Source: Ornithodoros turicata
Lineage: Eukaryota; Arthropoda; Arachnida; Ixodida; Argasidae
DNA length: 64,000 nt
NCBI RefSeq assembly: GCF_037126465.1
Contig: NC_088210.1
Coordinates: 13,600,011-13,664,010 of the forward strand
Reading direction: 5' to 3'
The position numbers were made by a program, and so were the translations under genes. Each line of letters opens with the position of its first letter. The first letter of the stretch is position 1. The notes beneath the pieces are model-generated. The model did no database searches, had not been told where the DNA came from, and worked only from the letters and a program-made list of their open reading frames with translations. Positions 46,004-56,209 of this stretch are shown here, in pieces.

Positions 46004-46200
46004 GGTAGCACGTGGACGGGCGGGCAAAGGAGCTGTGACTCCGCGCAGCGCAATCGTAAAGTGCGCCTTCGTCAAGTTTCGAGAGCACTCACTCCACGAG
46101 TGGCTGAGCCAACGCCAGTGGCTGATTGCGCGGCGCTGACGTCGAACGTCGCGCCATCTCTCGGGAAATTGCGGAAAGTGACACGACGCGATCTCAAGTG
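46004..46200 (-). promoter_or_regulatory. Probable promoter/5' leader of the sedoheptulokinase exon
   Basis: GC-rich, CpG-rich, non-repetitive DNA directly upstream of the SHPK start. It contains a CRE-like TGACGTCG at about 46137 and CGCAATCAGCC (minus strand) near 46130. No TATA box seen. Limits inferred from the change to AT-rich sequence above 46240. Confidence 0.35.
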
Positions 46201-46388
46201 GCGCGGACGTTCGAGCTTCGCTGCGTGCTTCGCCTTCTGAGACGAGGGATGAAAATTAATTTCAAAGGTGCGCAAACAACGTTGTCGTGTGACGAATGTG
46301 CAGGTTGTCTTTTCTTATTGTTCTGTTCATATTTTTTATTAAAAAGCTATTAGAGCAATACAGATTCCGTTTGTGCAGTTGAACTACA

Positions 46389-46641
46389 TACACTCTTAAA
46401 AATGAACTTCACCACATAGCACGCTCCTAGCCAACCACCATTTTGAATGATATCGTTATCTGCTCTGATTTGCTGAAAACGGGAGGCGTACGCCATTTTT
46501 GTGACAATTATGAACCGCATAAGTGTCACAAAAAAGGCGTACGCCTACCGTTTTGAACAAATCTGGGCACAGAGCGATATCATTCGAGATAATGGTTGGC
46601 TAGGAGCACGCTATGCGGTGAAGTTCATTTTTAAGAGTGTA
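46389..46641. mobile_element. Palindromic MITE, core type A, upstream of the sedoheptulokinase exon
   Basis: TACACTCTTAAAAATGAACT to AAGAGTGTA, TA at both edges; lies about 390 bases beyond the SHPK start codon on its 5' side. Confidence 0.87.
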
Positions 46642-48582
46642 CGACCAGGAGCACATCCTCTACTCCATTCTGTACTCTCGAAAAGAGTACTGGATGACTA
46701 TATTATTACCTCAAAAATCATTAATCGACTCGTAAATCAGGCTCTCTCGGGCAAAAGTGGGTTTGCGAAATGGGAGACAATGCTCGTTGAAAGCAGTTCT
46801 AGTTTTAAAAACCCCTGAAACGAGCGTGTACGTTGAAATATGCATTGTCGAATGCAAATGAGGCGGAACTGAAACACCTCAGTACGTCTTGTTTAAATCG
46901 CATAACTTCGACCAGCGGAGTGCACAAAAACTACGTCGAACTTTTCAGCTTCAGTTATTTGCGAACGATGAAAGAATATGAAAAATATCAAAGTCTGGTG
47001 AAAAGTTAAAAAAACGTACTTTCCTATGAAATATTTATAACTGCTTCCTTTGAGCTGTCGGGGGCATATCGCGCACCGACACATTCAAACTGATTTTAGA
47101 AGGCCTATTTGCTAACAGTAAAAAAAAATAAAAAAATAAACAGTAGTGCATTTTATGCTTAGATATTTTAAAAGACAGCAAAATGAATACCGAAGGAAGC
47201 TACCACTGTTGCTCTCGTGGAGATTATCGAGAGAGAACTGCTACGAATCACAATTTTTATTCCAGTTCTTAGTGCATATCAAGACCTCTGATGTATCGTG
47301 TAGCACGCAAGAAGATCCCGGCGTACATCTTTATAACCTCATCAACAGCAGCACCTTATTTGGGTGCAAGTATGTGTTTGTGAAATATCACGGCGCGACA
47401 CGGTAAAGTTTCCGGAAATTTTGAGTGACAGAAAAAAAAAAAAGTGACTTTTCTCACTTTTCTAGAAAAAAATCGACATTTCGGAAGCAAAAACGAATAG
47501 GCAACATTAGGGCAAATCTACACCAACTTATTTTTACTTCCTAAAGTTTGAGGGGACATACTCAAAACCAACCAACGAAAGAAGTGTTCATTGCTGGTTT
47601 CAGGTGTGCACTGTCTTTCCGTGTCTCATAAGACTGAAGGAATTATTGGGAACTTGAAGTGCACACCACACTCTTAAAAATGAACTTCACCACATAGCAC
47701 GCTCCTAGCCAACCATAATCTCGAACGATATCGTTATCTGCCCTGATTTGTTGAAAACTGGAGGCGTACGCCTTTTTTTTGTGACAATTATAAACAGCAT
47801 AAGTGTCACAAAAAGGAGTACGCCTCCCGTTTTCAGCAAATCATGGCAGATAACGATATCGTTCGAGATTATGGTTGGCTAGGAGCGTGCTATGCGTTTA
47901 AGTTCATTTCTAAGAGTGCAGCCGTACAGCTCGCATTCCCCTACATTATCCTAATTTATTCGTACATAATTATTCCGTAAAACTGCAGCTTCTTTTATTT
48001 TAATTTTTTTTTCAGCAACTATGAAGAAACAACTGTGTTCCTGTAGATTTTTCACGACAGGGATAGACCATTCCGCATCCAGCGACACCGCGTCGAAGCA
48101 CAGTGTAATGGCGCATTCCATTGGCAGAATCGGGTCATGCGTTGAAATATTGTTTGATTCAATCTTGTAGAGATGTTGCACTGATCTTCTAAGTGTGGTC
48201 CGAGATGATGTGCAAACAAACATACTCTGATCTTTCCATCAGAACTTTTCGACGTCCCCCATTCTCCATTGGCGGTACATTTGCGCCAAGGAGCAATTGT
48301 CTTTGACCCAGCGATTTCATTTGGGGCAATGCCAGCGGAACACGACAGAGGCAGCATGTGTAGGAGTTTTTTGTTTGTTCGTTTGCTTGTTTGTTCCTCT
48401 CTGTCTCTCTCATGTGTGTCGCAGGCTGTCGTACGTCTCTCGAATATCGGAAATATGGCGTGTGTACTTTCTGGAACAGTTTGTTGAGTCCCACTTGGCC
48501 AAAGCAAACCCGGGAAAGCGCCCAGGTCACGCGTGCTATGCGCTATGAGAGCGCTTCGCACCTTGCGCGAGAGCTAGTATTC
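46642..48582. other. Intergenic around the MITE at 47667
   Basis: AT-rich unique DNA; the overlapping minus-strand frames at 48052-48561 have no motif. No gene called. Confidence 0.45.
47667..47920. mobile_element. Palindromic MITE, core type A, CA flanked
   Basis: CACTCTTAAAAATGAACTTC to TAAGAGTG with CA on both outer edges instead of TA. Confidence 0.86.
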
Positions 48583-48823
48583 CACACTGTTAAAACAGAA
48601 CTTCACCGCATAGCACGCTCCTAGCCAACCGTCATTCCGAATGATATTATTCTGTGCATTGATTTGTTGAAAATGAGAGGAGGCGCCTATCTGGGACAGA
48701 TTATCTTGTCCCAGATAGGCGCCTCCCCCCTGTTTTGCACAAATCATGACACAGAATGATATCATTCGGTATGATGGTTGGTCAGGAGCGTGCTGTGTGG
48801 TGAAGTTCTGTTTTAACAGTGCA
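48583..48823. mobile_element. Palindromic MITE, core type C, CA flanked
   Basis: CACTGTTAAAACAGAACTTC to GTTTTAACAGTG with CA on both edges. Core GGAGGCGCCTATCTGGGACA around ATTATC. Outer arms share CATAGCACGCTCCTAGCCAA with types A and B. Confidence 0.83.
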
Positions 48824-48840
48824 CTGACACAACAAACACG

Positions 48841-49093
48841 TACACTCTTAAAAATGAACTTCACCGCATAGCACGCTCTTAGCCAACAATACTCTCAAAT
48901 GATATCGTTATCTGCCCTGATTTGTTGAAAACGGGAGGCGTACGCCTTTTTGTGACACTTATGCTGTTCATAATTGTCACAAAAAAAGGCGTACTCCTCC
49001 CGTTTTCAACAAATCGGGTCAGATAACGATATCATTCGAGGTGGTGGTTGGCTAGGAGCGTGCTATGAGGTGAAGTTCATTTTTAAGAGTGTA
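48841..49093. mobile_element. Palindromic MITE, core type A
   Basis: TACACTCTTAAAAATGAACT to AAGAGTGTA, TA at both edges. Middle of a three-element cluster. Confidence 0.87.
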
Positions 49094-49097
49094 CCAC

Positions 49098-49338
49098 TGC
49101 ACTCTTAGAAATGAACTTCACCACATAGCACGCTCCTAGCCAACCATCATCCCGAATGACAACGTTCTCGCCCCTGATTTGTTGAAAACGGGAGGAGGAG
49201 CCTATTTTGTGCCATTATGCACGGCACAAAATAGGCTCCTCCTCCCGTTTTCAACAAATCAGGGGCGAGAACGTTGTCATTCGGGATGATGGTTGGCTAG
49301 GAGCGTGCTATGTGGTGAAGTTCATTTTTAAGAGTGTG
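49098..49338. mobile_element. Palindromic MITE, core type B, TG flanked
   Basis: CACTCTTAGAAATGAACTTC to TTAAGAGTG with TG on both edges; GGAGGAGGAGCCTATTTTG core. It starts four bases after the previous copy. Confidence 0.86.
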
Positions 49339-49978
49339 GGTGAGGAAACGCTTCTCTGTGAATCGCTCGATGCCTTCCCCACATTATGATTGGAGTGCAC
49401 GTCCCGTGGTCTTCGTCCCCGCGGGTTCCCCTGCGACCACGTCGCGTGACGCGTATGGCTGTCAAGACTTTGGATAGACAATAAGTGTGACAAGCCGCAC
49501 GACACTTTTCAGCACTTACAGTGTTCTCGCTTTTTTACCTGGAGTTTATGATTCGCACATGGTGAAATGTTTCCAAGACTCATACGTTTTCCCACGGATG
49601 AACCGCTTCGCAAAAAGCCATTATAGTTCCAGGGTTAATGCGCAAAAGAGTTCATAAGTGGCGTTCAAAAATCACGATGGTGATCTGAAAACAAAACCGA
49701 AACCGAAACTGGCCGTGCTCAATCGAAGTGATGCTGTGCCCGGCAGTTGGGTAGGCTGTATGGTCGGGCAAGTCTTCGTGGCTTCGGATTGCGGGCCGTA
49801 TACTGTGCGACACCAGTATCTGCTGGCTTTTCCTTTTTGTCGCTCTTCTTCTTTTGAGCTTTTCCTGCAGCTTTTCTTTCTTTTCTTTTGGTAAGGGAAT
49901 TGATGCATGATATTTAGGGGGTGTTAGCGGTAGCTGGGGCAGTCTCTGCGTTGCACAACGTCAGCCGCCTGCAAGGAG

Positions 49979-50232
49979 TGCACTCTTAGAAATGAACTTC
50001 ACCGCATAGCATGCTCCTAGCCAACCATCATCTCAAATGATATCGTTATCTGCCCTGATTTGTTGAGAACGGGAGGCGTATGCCTTTTTTGTGACACTTA
50101 TGCTGCTCATAATTGTCACAAAAAAGACGCACGCCTCCTGTTTTCAACAAATCAGGGCAGATAACGATATCATTCGAGATGATGGTTGGCTAGGAGCGTG
50201 CTATTCGGTGAAGTTCCTTTTTAAGGGTGTGC
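49979..50232. mobile_element. Palindromic MITE, core type A, TG flanked
   Basis: CACTCTTAGAAATGAACTTC to TTTTTAAGGGTG with TG on both edges. Confidence 0.85.
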
Positions 50233-52312
50233 AAGCCAGCCCAGTTCTTGGCTAACTTCTCCTCTCCTCAATGATCGAAGACAAGCGCCAGTAAACGCGC
50301 TTTCATCGTCTAAACGGCTCTGTCATCGCCGTGACGACGCACGCCAGATGTTTGTTAGCTGCTAAGCAATCACTAAGCCACCAATTCGAGGTTAGATTTG
50401 CTGGTTACGTCTTGTGATATCTCAAAACCAAGCTTGTGCTTATCCTGAGTACTGTACCAAAAAAATATTGTTAGTGCTTTAGTATCTTACTCACTATACT
50501 TTAGCCGAAAGCTATTGGTACTTCATTTAGAATACTAGGCAATACTTAGGAATACTTAGGCAATCAGGGAGGTGTGCGTTCAAATCCCGCCAGCAACTGA
50601 CTTTTCAACTGCCGTCTTTCACTTCATACCAAAAGCGAGCGAAAGCTTTGTGAGAAGTATGCGCTAAAGCCGTTTACAAACTTACATTTGTAGCAGCCAG
50701 TCGTACGATTTTTTTTGATGCACCACCCATTTTCAATTTGCCCACGATATGCAGAAGACAGTGTCGTCTGCTTTGAAGTTAGCTGTTGACGGGCGCGCCA
50801 CCAACGGCCCGTAGCAGAAAGCGCGTAGCGCACGTCTCGTTGTCTGCTTCGTAACCACTGTTATGCAGATTTTTTTCTACGCACCCACCCCAAGGGAGGG
50901 TGTACACCCCTCCTGTTTTGTTTTGTTTTTGCAGCCCCCGCCCCTCAAAAAAAAAAAAAGAAACTGCCTAATACAGCTCGGCTATAAATGCATATATGCC
51001 CGTAAACATGTATGGGGCAGTTGTCCGTTTCAAGAAACTGTGCAGGCTGTACAAACTTTTAAATACAAACTACCGCGACATCAAAGTGGGTGTTCACTGT
51101 TTCTGGGGATAGAAAGCGCGCATGCGACGTGTTTATCGTGTTTGATACGAGAAGAAAGATAATTTCGAGGCGAACACAATGATATAAATTGCTTTTAGGT
51201 ATTACAAATGGAAGATAAGTGAGGTGCCGAACGAAAACTTTTTAAAATGAGGCAAATTTGCGATTTTTTAGCTGGACAGACTCTCGAACCCTCAGAACCT
51301 AGGACACAGTGCGACCCACCATTGACAGTATATGTCAAAAATAAAAAATAAAAAAAAGGAACAAGGCAAGAAAAACAATTGGCTGAATATATTGAATGAT
51401 TATCAAGATACGCAGCATCAAACTTATAGAAAGCGATGCAGTCGAAATTTTCACATCCAAACGGCAATTAAATCAAAAACATAACTACAAACTATTTTCA
51501 ATTACTTTCATGCAAATATGCTTCATAAGGATCAGGTTTTGACATATGTTTGAAAGAAAAAAATCGGAAAGGTGGAATGGACCACCTCTGCAAAAAATAA
51601 CCAATGATCAATGAGAGCACCCTCTGGTGATCGTGTCGACGCGGTAAAGTACTCTCCTTTGTTGTACTTTCCGGGAGAAAGGGCGTCCCCAGGCCCATTT
51701 CGTGGGCGTATGACTGTATAACAGAGGTTTCATCTTATTAAACATGGGATATTTGCTTCACAAGAATACATAAACCACCCACAACACCAGCACTGATTTT
51801 GTAAAAAGAAATCAAAGATGCAACCACGAGAAAAAAAAAGAAAAGACCTACTTCTGTACCGTAAACATTTCATGCCAGTGATGGGCAAGGCACGAAGCAC
51901 CAGCTGGCATTGTTGATGGAACAGTATGAGGCAGCACACAGAAACTGTACTTCCAGTATAACTGTATAAGGTACCATGCAAAATACTTGAAAGTACTTGT
52001 CTAGTGCACTGCAAATTTAGTATTGTATCTTGTAACACATCATGTTTCACCATTTGCTAGTGGTATAAACTGAGGAAGTAATTATTACTCCTGCCGGTCA
52101 TCTGTATGCACAAGGGTCCTCAAAAAGCAGTGCAGGAAGTGCAGAATTACTTATTTATATACATCAAGTTCCCAACGGACATCACATTGGGGGATGGAAA
52201 AAGATACTGCATGAAAACGAAGATGCGATATAGTTGCCCCTTAAACTTATTTCTAAGGTCAGTACATTGAAATATAATATGTGCAGGGGCAATATTGTTT
52301 TTGCGAAGGTTG
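50233..52312. other. Intergenic, AT-rich
   Basis: No convincing coding sequence on either strand. Lies downstream of the THAP relic on its strand. Confidence 0.45.
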
Positions 52313-53311
52313 TCATGATGGTAAAAACTTGTGAAACAAGCAGCATCTAGCTAGAGCTCCCCGAAAACATAAACGTGGAAGATCCAGCGATGCCTTCATG
52401 CCACTATACTTTCTTGACCAATGGCTGTGTATCGTGGTAGCATCGTTCTCGGACACCCTCATGCAAGACATTCCACAAGCACACTTAATCTGCCAGGCTT
52501 GTTTGATTGTGGCTTCAAGACCAGCCGTTTCCACATGTGTCACTTTTTCAGAGGGCTCGGACTTTTTCTTCTTCTAAGAACTTGAAATTCTTCTTCAAGG
52601 AGCTCATTATTTCATTCTACACATCACCACCAGCAATTAGGTAGAGTGTTGCCCCTGGCAATGAAACTCCCCATTCATAATCTCACAATAACGTTGTTGT
52701 TCCGGATGGTATGCATGTCAGCCTGAAGTGTCCTCACCTTTTGCTTTCAGTTTTGAAATGACATTTGATTTCTTGCGATTTCCTTTAAGATTCTCATACA
52801 GTGTGGTTATATCACCCTGCCGTTGCAACAGCTCAGCACGTTCTAGGCGTGCTGCTGTGATTGCGTGTCACTGTTGTGGAATCACTGTGTTCCTGGTGTA
52901 AAGGTGACATGCAGGATTGAACAGGGCTCATCTGTGAGCGGCAGTCATGTCCGTATCCTCTGATAAGGTGTCCGCAGATGCGTCCTGGTCAGCGTGCGCA
53001 GCAACAGGAGCAGACTGTTCTATTTCACTTCTGTCTTCCAGCAGCCTCTTCTGCTCCACCGCAGCTGCAGAAAAATAAGCAACGGTGTGCCAGGATGTAC
53101 TTCACACAAGTTCCCAGGTTTTGCGCACTTCAAGTTACATCCTGTACTGATTGTCTAGTCATATCAACAGAAAGCAAATGCTGTTGCTCCCAGATAGTCC
53201 TCATTGCATTGCGTGAGAGTTGACGGTCACACATAATTTCCTTTGGAAACCCCCATGTTGTATACCATGCAATACGAAGACGCGTGACAATACCGGAAAT
53301 AGTGGACGTAC

Positions 53312-53411
53312 GCTTGCGGCGAAAGCTGAAGATCGTGGGTACGGCGTTCGGTTTCAGCTTTTTCCAACCGTCTGCTCGGTTTTGCTCATAACAGCTGTCT
53401 TCAAAGTGTGC
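53312..53411 (-). CDS. THAP relic, exon B (end of THAP zinc finger)
   Basis: Starts after the TTCTGCAG acceptor in phase 0 with AHFEDS, supplying the last zinc-binding Cys/His context, and contains NAVPTIF. Donor GTACGT. The exact reassembly of CSAHF across the junction is the main reason for calling an intron here. Confidence 0.62.
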
Positions 53412-53542
53412 CTGCAGAACAATGACACGTTCTCTGAGAGCACGTACACCCTAAGAGCGTTATCAAGCATTGTCAAATCTATGTGAGACGTAGTACACAT
53501 AGTATAGGGGCACATTTTGACCACTGAGCGAAGCACACTCAC

Positions 53543-53695
53543 GCTGCAAACGTACGTGCCCTTCGTAGGCTCCCATTTGTCTCGCCCGACGTTTGCCTTC
53601 CAAATTTGACGCCTGTGTGGGTCTGCCGGGAAGCGATAAAGCTTCCAGCCATTCCTCGAATGATTTGAACACAATGGAACAGAGCAGCCAGGCAT
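53543..53695 (-). CDS. THAP relic, exon A (start of THAP zinc finger)
   Basis: 51 codons from an ATG at 53695, ending in TGCAGC before GTGAGT. Carries the first two zinc-binding cysteines and the W of the THAP fold. An in-frame ATG at 53785 would add about 30 residues. Intact in itself. Confidence 0.65.
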
Positions 53696-54289
53696 AACAA
53701 CCTGATAACAACCGAAGTGGACCGTGGGGTTCAAAATGGCGACTTTCAAGACCGACGGCGGGAACGGCGGCGTTCGCTTCGGCAAAGTGCGAAGTTCAGG
53801 TTCAGGTCGGCCTTATCTCTTACGGAACCTGGGCAGTTTTTTGTAGCGAACATGTCACAGGCGAAAAAAAATAAAAACTGCTTAGCGGAAAGGGTGATAT
53901 CAAATTCTTCTCGACTCCTGCTACTTTGTTTCTAGGTGGCGCTTTGTTTGCTCCGTGCCGAACACATCAGTGGTGCCGAATAGCCGCTGCCAAAGTCTAA
54001 TACGAAATGCAGTGGTTCTGGTTTTGGTCTTGCTTGTTCTGACGTCGGACAGGAGGGGAGCAGTATAAGGTGGACGGACAGAGGTCCTCTTCCTCCCCAG
54101 TGTTGCAGATGGTGTATTATGCACTGTCCATGTTGAATAGCGCTTGGATACGCAGTCTCGTTAATAATGATTCCTTCGGGCTCGAAAAAGAAGTCCGCTT
54201 GGGTTGTCCCCCCACGAGGTGCTCGTTGATCTTTGTTCTCACTGCAGAGGTTCGTGCTCCTGTTTCTTCCCGTTGCAGTTTGCCGTCTC

Positions 54290-54560
54290 TCCTCTTCTAT
54301 CTTGTTCATTTCCTTTGTTATGATGATCCTCAACCATTCTGCTTCGTTTTCGCTTTCTGTCTTCTCGTTCCCTGTATATATTTGGTCTATTTGGTATTTG
54401 GACACTGTATAGTTGATTCTTTTCACCCATGATGCATAGTTGCGATCTTCAGGTCTGTGGATGAGGTGGCCGAGGTACTTGAGTTTTGACCGCGCGTCCC
54501 AGAAAGCGAATATCGACCATGTCATTTCTCCTCCCAGTCAAAAAAAGAGGACCAGTTGAA
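54290..54560 (-). pseudogene. Possible LINE-like coding remnant
   Basis: The minus-strand frame reads RSKLKYLGHLIHRPEDRNYA followed by a charged stretch. The LKYLGH..RPEDR motif resembles the region after reverse transcriptase in some LINEs, but no catalytic motif is present. Confidence 0.3.
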
Positions 54561-55311
54561 AGAGGAATCAGTTTCATTAGGGTACCATTTGAAGTGGAAC
54601 CAGTGGGTGTCATTCCGGCCAGTTTGACCACTGAATCGTAACTGAAAATTATTTTGTGTCGAAACGCGCTCATATTGTTCAAGAAAAGACTGTTTATTCT
54701 GCGAAAAGCATATATTGAACAGAAAGAAATAATCAGTACATCACAATGTACGTGGTAGAACATAAGTTCCAGTATGTTCCGCGTGTCGTTCTTTGCTTTC
54801 ATTTCTTTACTTTATTTGTTTACTTGTTGATATAGTCATTCTTTTGCCAACAAAAATATTCTCAGAATTCCTTACTGAGCACGTGGATAATATTTGGAAA
54901 ATTTTTGCTTGTTGATATACTGCTTATACAAATAAGAAACATATGTTATTCAATATAGCAGTTGACCGTTTTGATATGGGAGAGCACGAATATGAAAGCA
55001 AAAGTACTCAGTGCTTTTTTTTTTTTAAGTTCCTGTAGCTAACTTTATCAGTATGTTTATTCATGGGTATCATTTGCCATTTAAGTGTCCTTGCAAAAGG
55101 AGTCGAACCCCCGCCATAGAGGCACAATCAGGGGCGGATCCAGGATTTTCTTCAGGGTGGGAGGTCCAGCGTTGGGCATCATGCTATGTGCACCACCTAT
55201 AAGGTCAATTGAAGCACTATGCGCATACAGAAATTGAGAGAGGGTCAGGACACCCGGACCTCCTCTTCTATGAAAAAATGGCTAGGAAGCAAGCGAGCTG
55301 GTGAAGATGAC

Positions 55312-55413
55312 GCATAATGTAAAACCCCGAGACTAGGGAACATGAAAGGACAGACACAACGTGTTGTGTCTGTCCGTTCGTGTTCCCTATAGTCTCGGGG
55401 TTTTACATTATGC
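55312..55413. repeat. Near-perfect 102-bp hairpin
   Basis: GCATAATGTAAAACCCCGAG to GACAGACACAAC, then GTGTTGTGTCTGTCC back to CTCGGGGTTTTACATTATGC. Arms about 50 bases with almost no loop and two or three mismatches. No terminal target duplication noticed. Confidence 0.85.
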
Positions 55414-55839
55414 TCCTCTTCTATATCCGCCAAATATGAATAAAAGTTACTTTTGAACCCATATTGACACCCAGCTGGTTCTGTAACTCGAGCAGTACGT
55501 TTTAAGTCTAACTTGACAACACTGGTGACAGACCACAAAGTGATGAATAAGAGTGGATTGTTTTCAAGGAATGTTCTGCAACGCATTCGTCACACGCGTT
55601 TTACGCATTTTTACAATCTTGAAATTCTGATCATGAACTATTTCAACATCAGCGTGGAAAACTAGCAGAAGTCGTGCCCAAAGCGGACACTGATATGCAG
55701 AAAACTGCGGTAACAGACACTGAACTATGAACTCTACGAACGGTAGGGCGTTGATACGTCGTCTGCATTTGCCCCGTCGTGCCGGTACGTGGCGGTGGCC
55801 ATGACAACGCCTGTCGCCTCCATCAGGTGTCGCTATTGA

Positions 55840-56085
55840 ACTCTTCCTAAGCCGCTATTGGTTTCTTCCGGAGGCTCGCCCGAACTTCCGAGCCAACCAG
55901 AATCATTGATTGCTGCTTGCATTGCGCTTGTCTCGTCAGCCCGGAGCTCTTGCGAGGTATCGTACGATGGGATCACCTGTGATGGAACAGTAGTTTGTGT
56001 ATATTTTTTGGCGAGGGCATAGCAGATCCATTCTTTTGAACGTTACGCAATCGTTATTTGTTTAGGATTTTCTCGAGGTTTCGTC
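55840..56085 (+). promoter_or_regulatory. Probable promoter and 5' leader of the citrate carrier gene
   Basis: Non-repetitive DNA upstream of the start codon. It has an inverted CCAAT box (ATTGG near 55856), an ETS-like CTTCCGGA just after it, and GAACTTCCGAG near 55883. The motif pair is common in TATA-less promoters of mitochondrial genes. No TATA box at a fitting distance and no mapped transcription start, so the limits are inferred. Confidence 0.35.
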
Positions 56086-56209
56086 ATGGACAAGGACAAG
56101 CATACGTTTAGGAATCCATTTGGAAGACCGAACATGACTTCCTCTGGAGCAGCACTTTCGGCGTCTTCTGTTCTACCCTCAACGAAAACCACCAAGGGAA
56201 TCATTGCAG
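56086..56209 (+). CDS. SLC25A1: Citrate carrier exon 1 (start codon)
   Basis: Codes residues 1-41 plus one base and ends in GGAATCATTGCAG before GTATGT. It holds the hydrophilic leader and the first residues of transmembrane helix 1 (KGIIAG). Confidence 0.88.

Larger units (their letters stand above)
52313..53695 (-). pseudogene. THAP-domain / P-element-like (THAP9-like) transposase relic
   Basis: Exon A (53543-53695) encodes MPGCSVPLCSNHSRNG...TYVCS and ends at a perfect GTGAGT donor. After a 131-base intron, exon B (53312-53411) encodes AHFEDSCYE...AVPTIFSF. Joined, they give a whole THAP zinc finger: C-x4-C, a central W, C-x2-H (CSAHF) and the terminal AVPTIF box. The finger binds DNA. 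Exon B ends at a GTACGT donor in phase with an acceptor at 53064, whose exon reads EQKRLLEDRSEIEQ, then meets TGA at 52928-52930. The same frame continues through a second TGA (52868-52870) into AARLERAELLQRQGD...NVISKLKAKG and a GTGAGG donor at 52737. Further on, FKFLEEEKVRAL and TIKQAWQIKCACG recall the block after the THAP domain in THAP9/P-type transposases, but in different frames with stops. So the THAP part looks intact and the rest decayed. A short real THAP protein of about 129 residues ending at 52928 is the alternative. Confidence 0.62.

Noticed and set aside
45456..46053. Other open frames over the sedoheptulokinase exon on both strands
   Set aside because: Shadows of the kinase frame, which alone has conserved FGGY motifs and a donor site.
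18113..50232. Recurring small frames containing QQIRxDNDIIRDxGWLGACY and VKFIFKSV
   Set aside because: Every one lies in a copy of the palindromic MITE; they are translations of its right arm, not a peptide family.
52978..53486. Open frames on the + strand opposite the THAP exons
   Set aside because: Shadow frames; the minus strand has the zinc finger, splice sites and matching phases.
55090..55120. Possible tRNA (GGGGTTCGACTCC on the minus strand)
   Set aside because: Only a B-box-like motif; no paired acceptor or anticodon stem. The same holds for 50575-50595.
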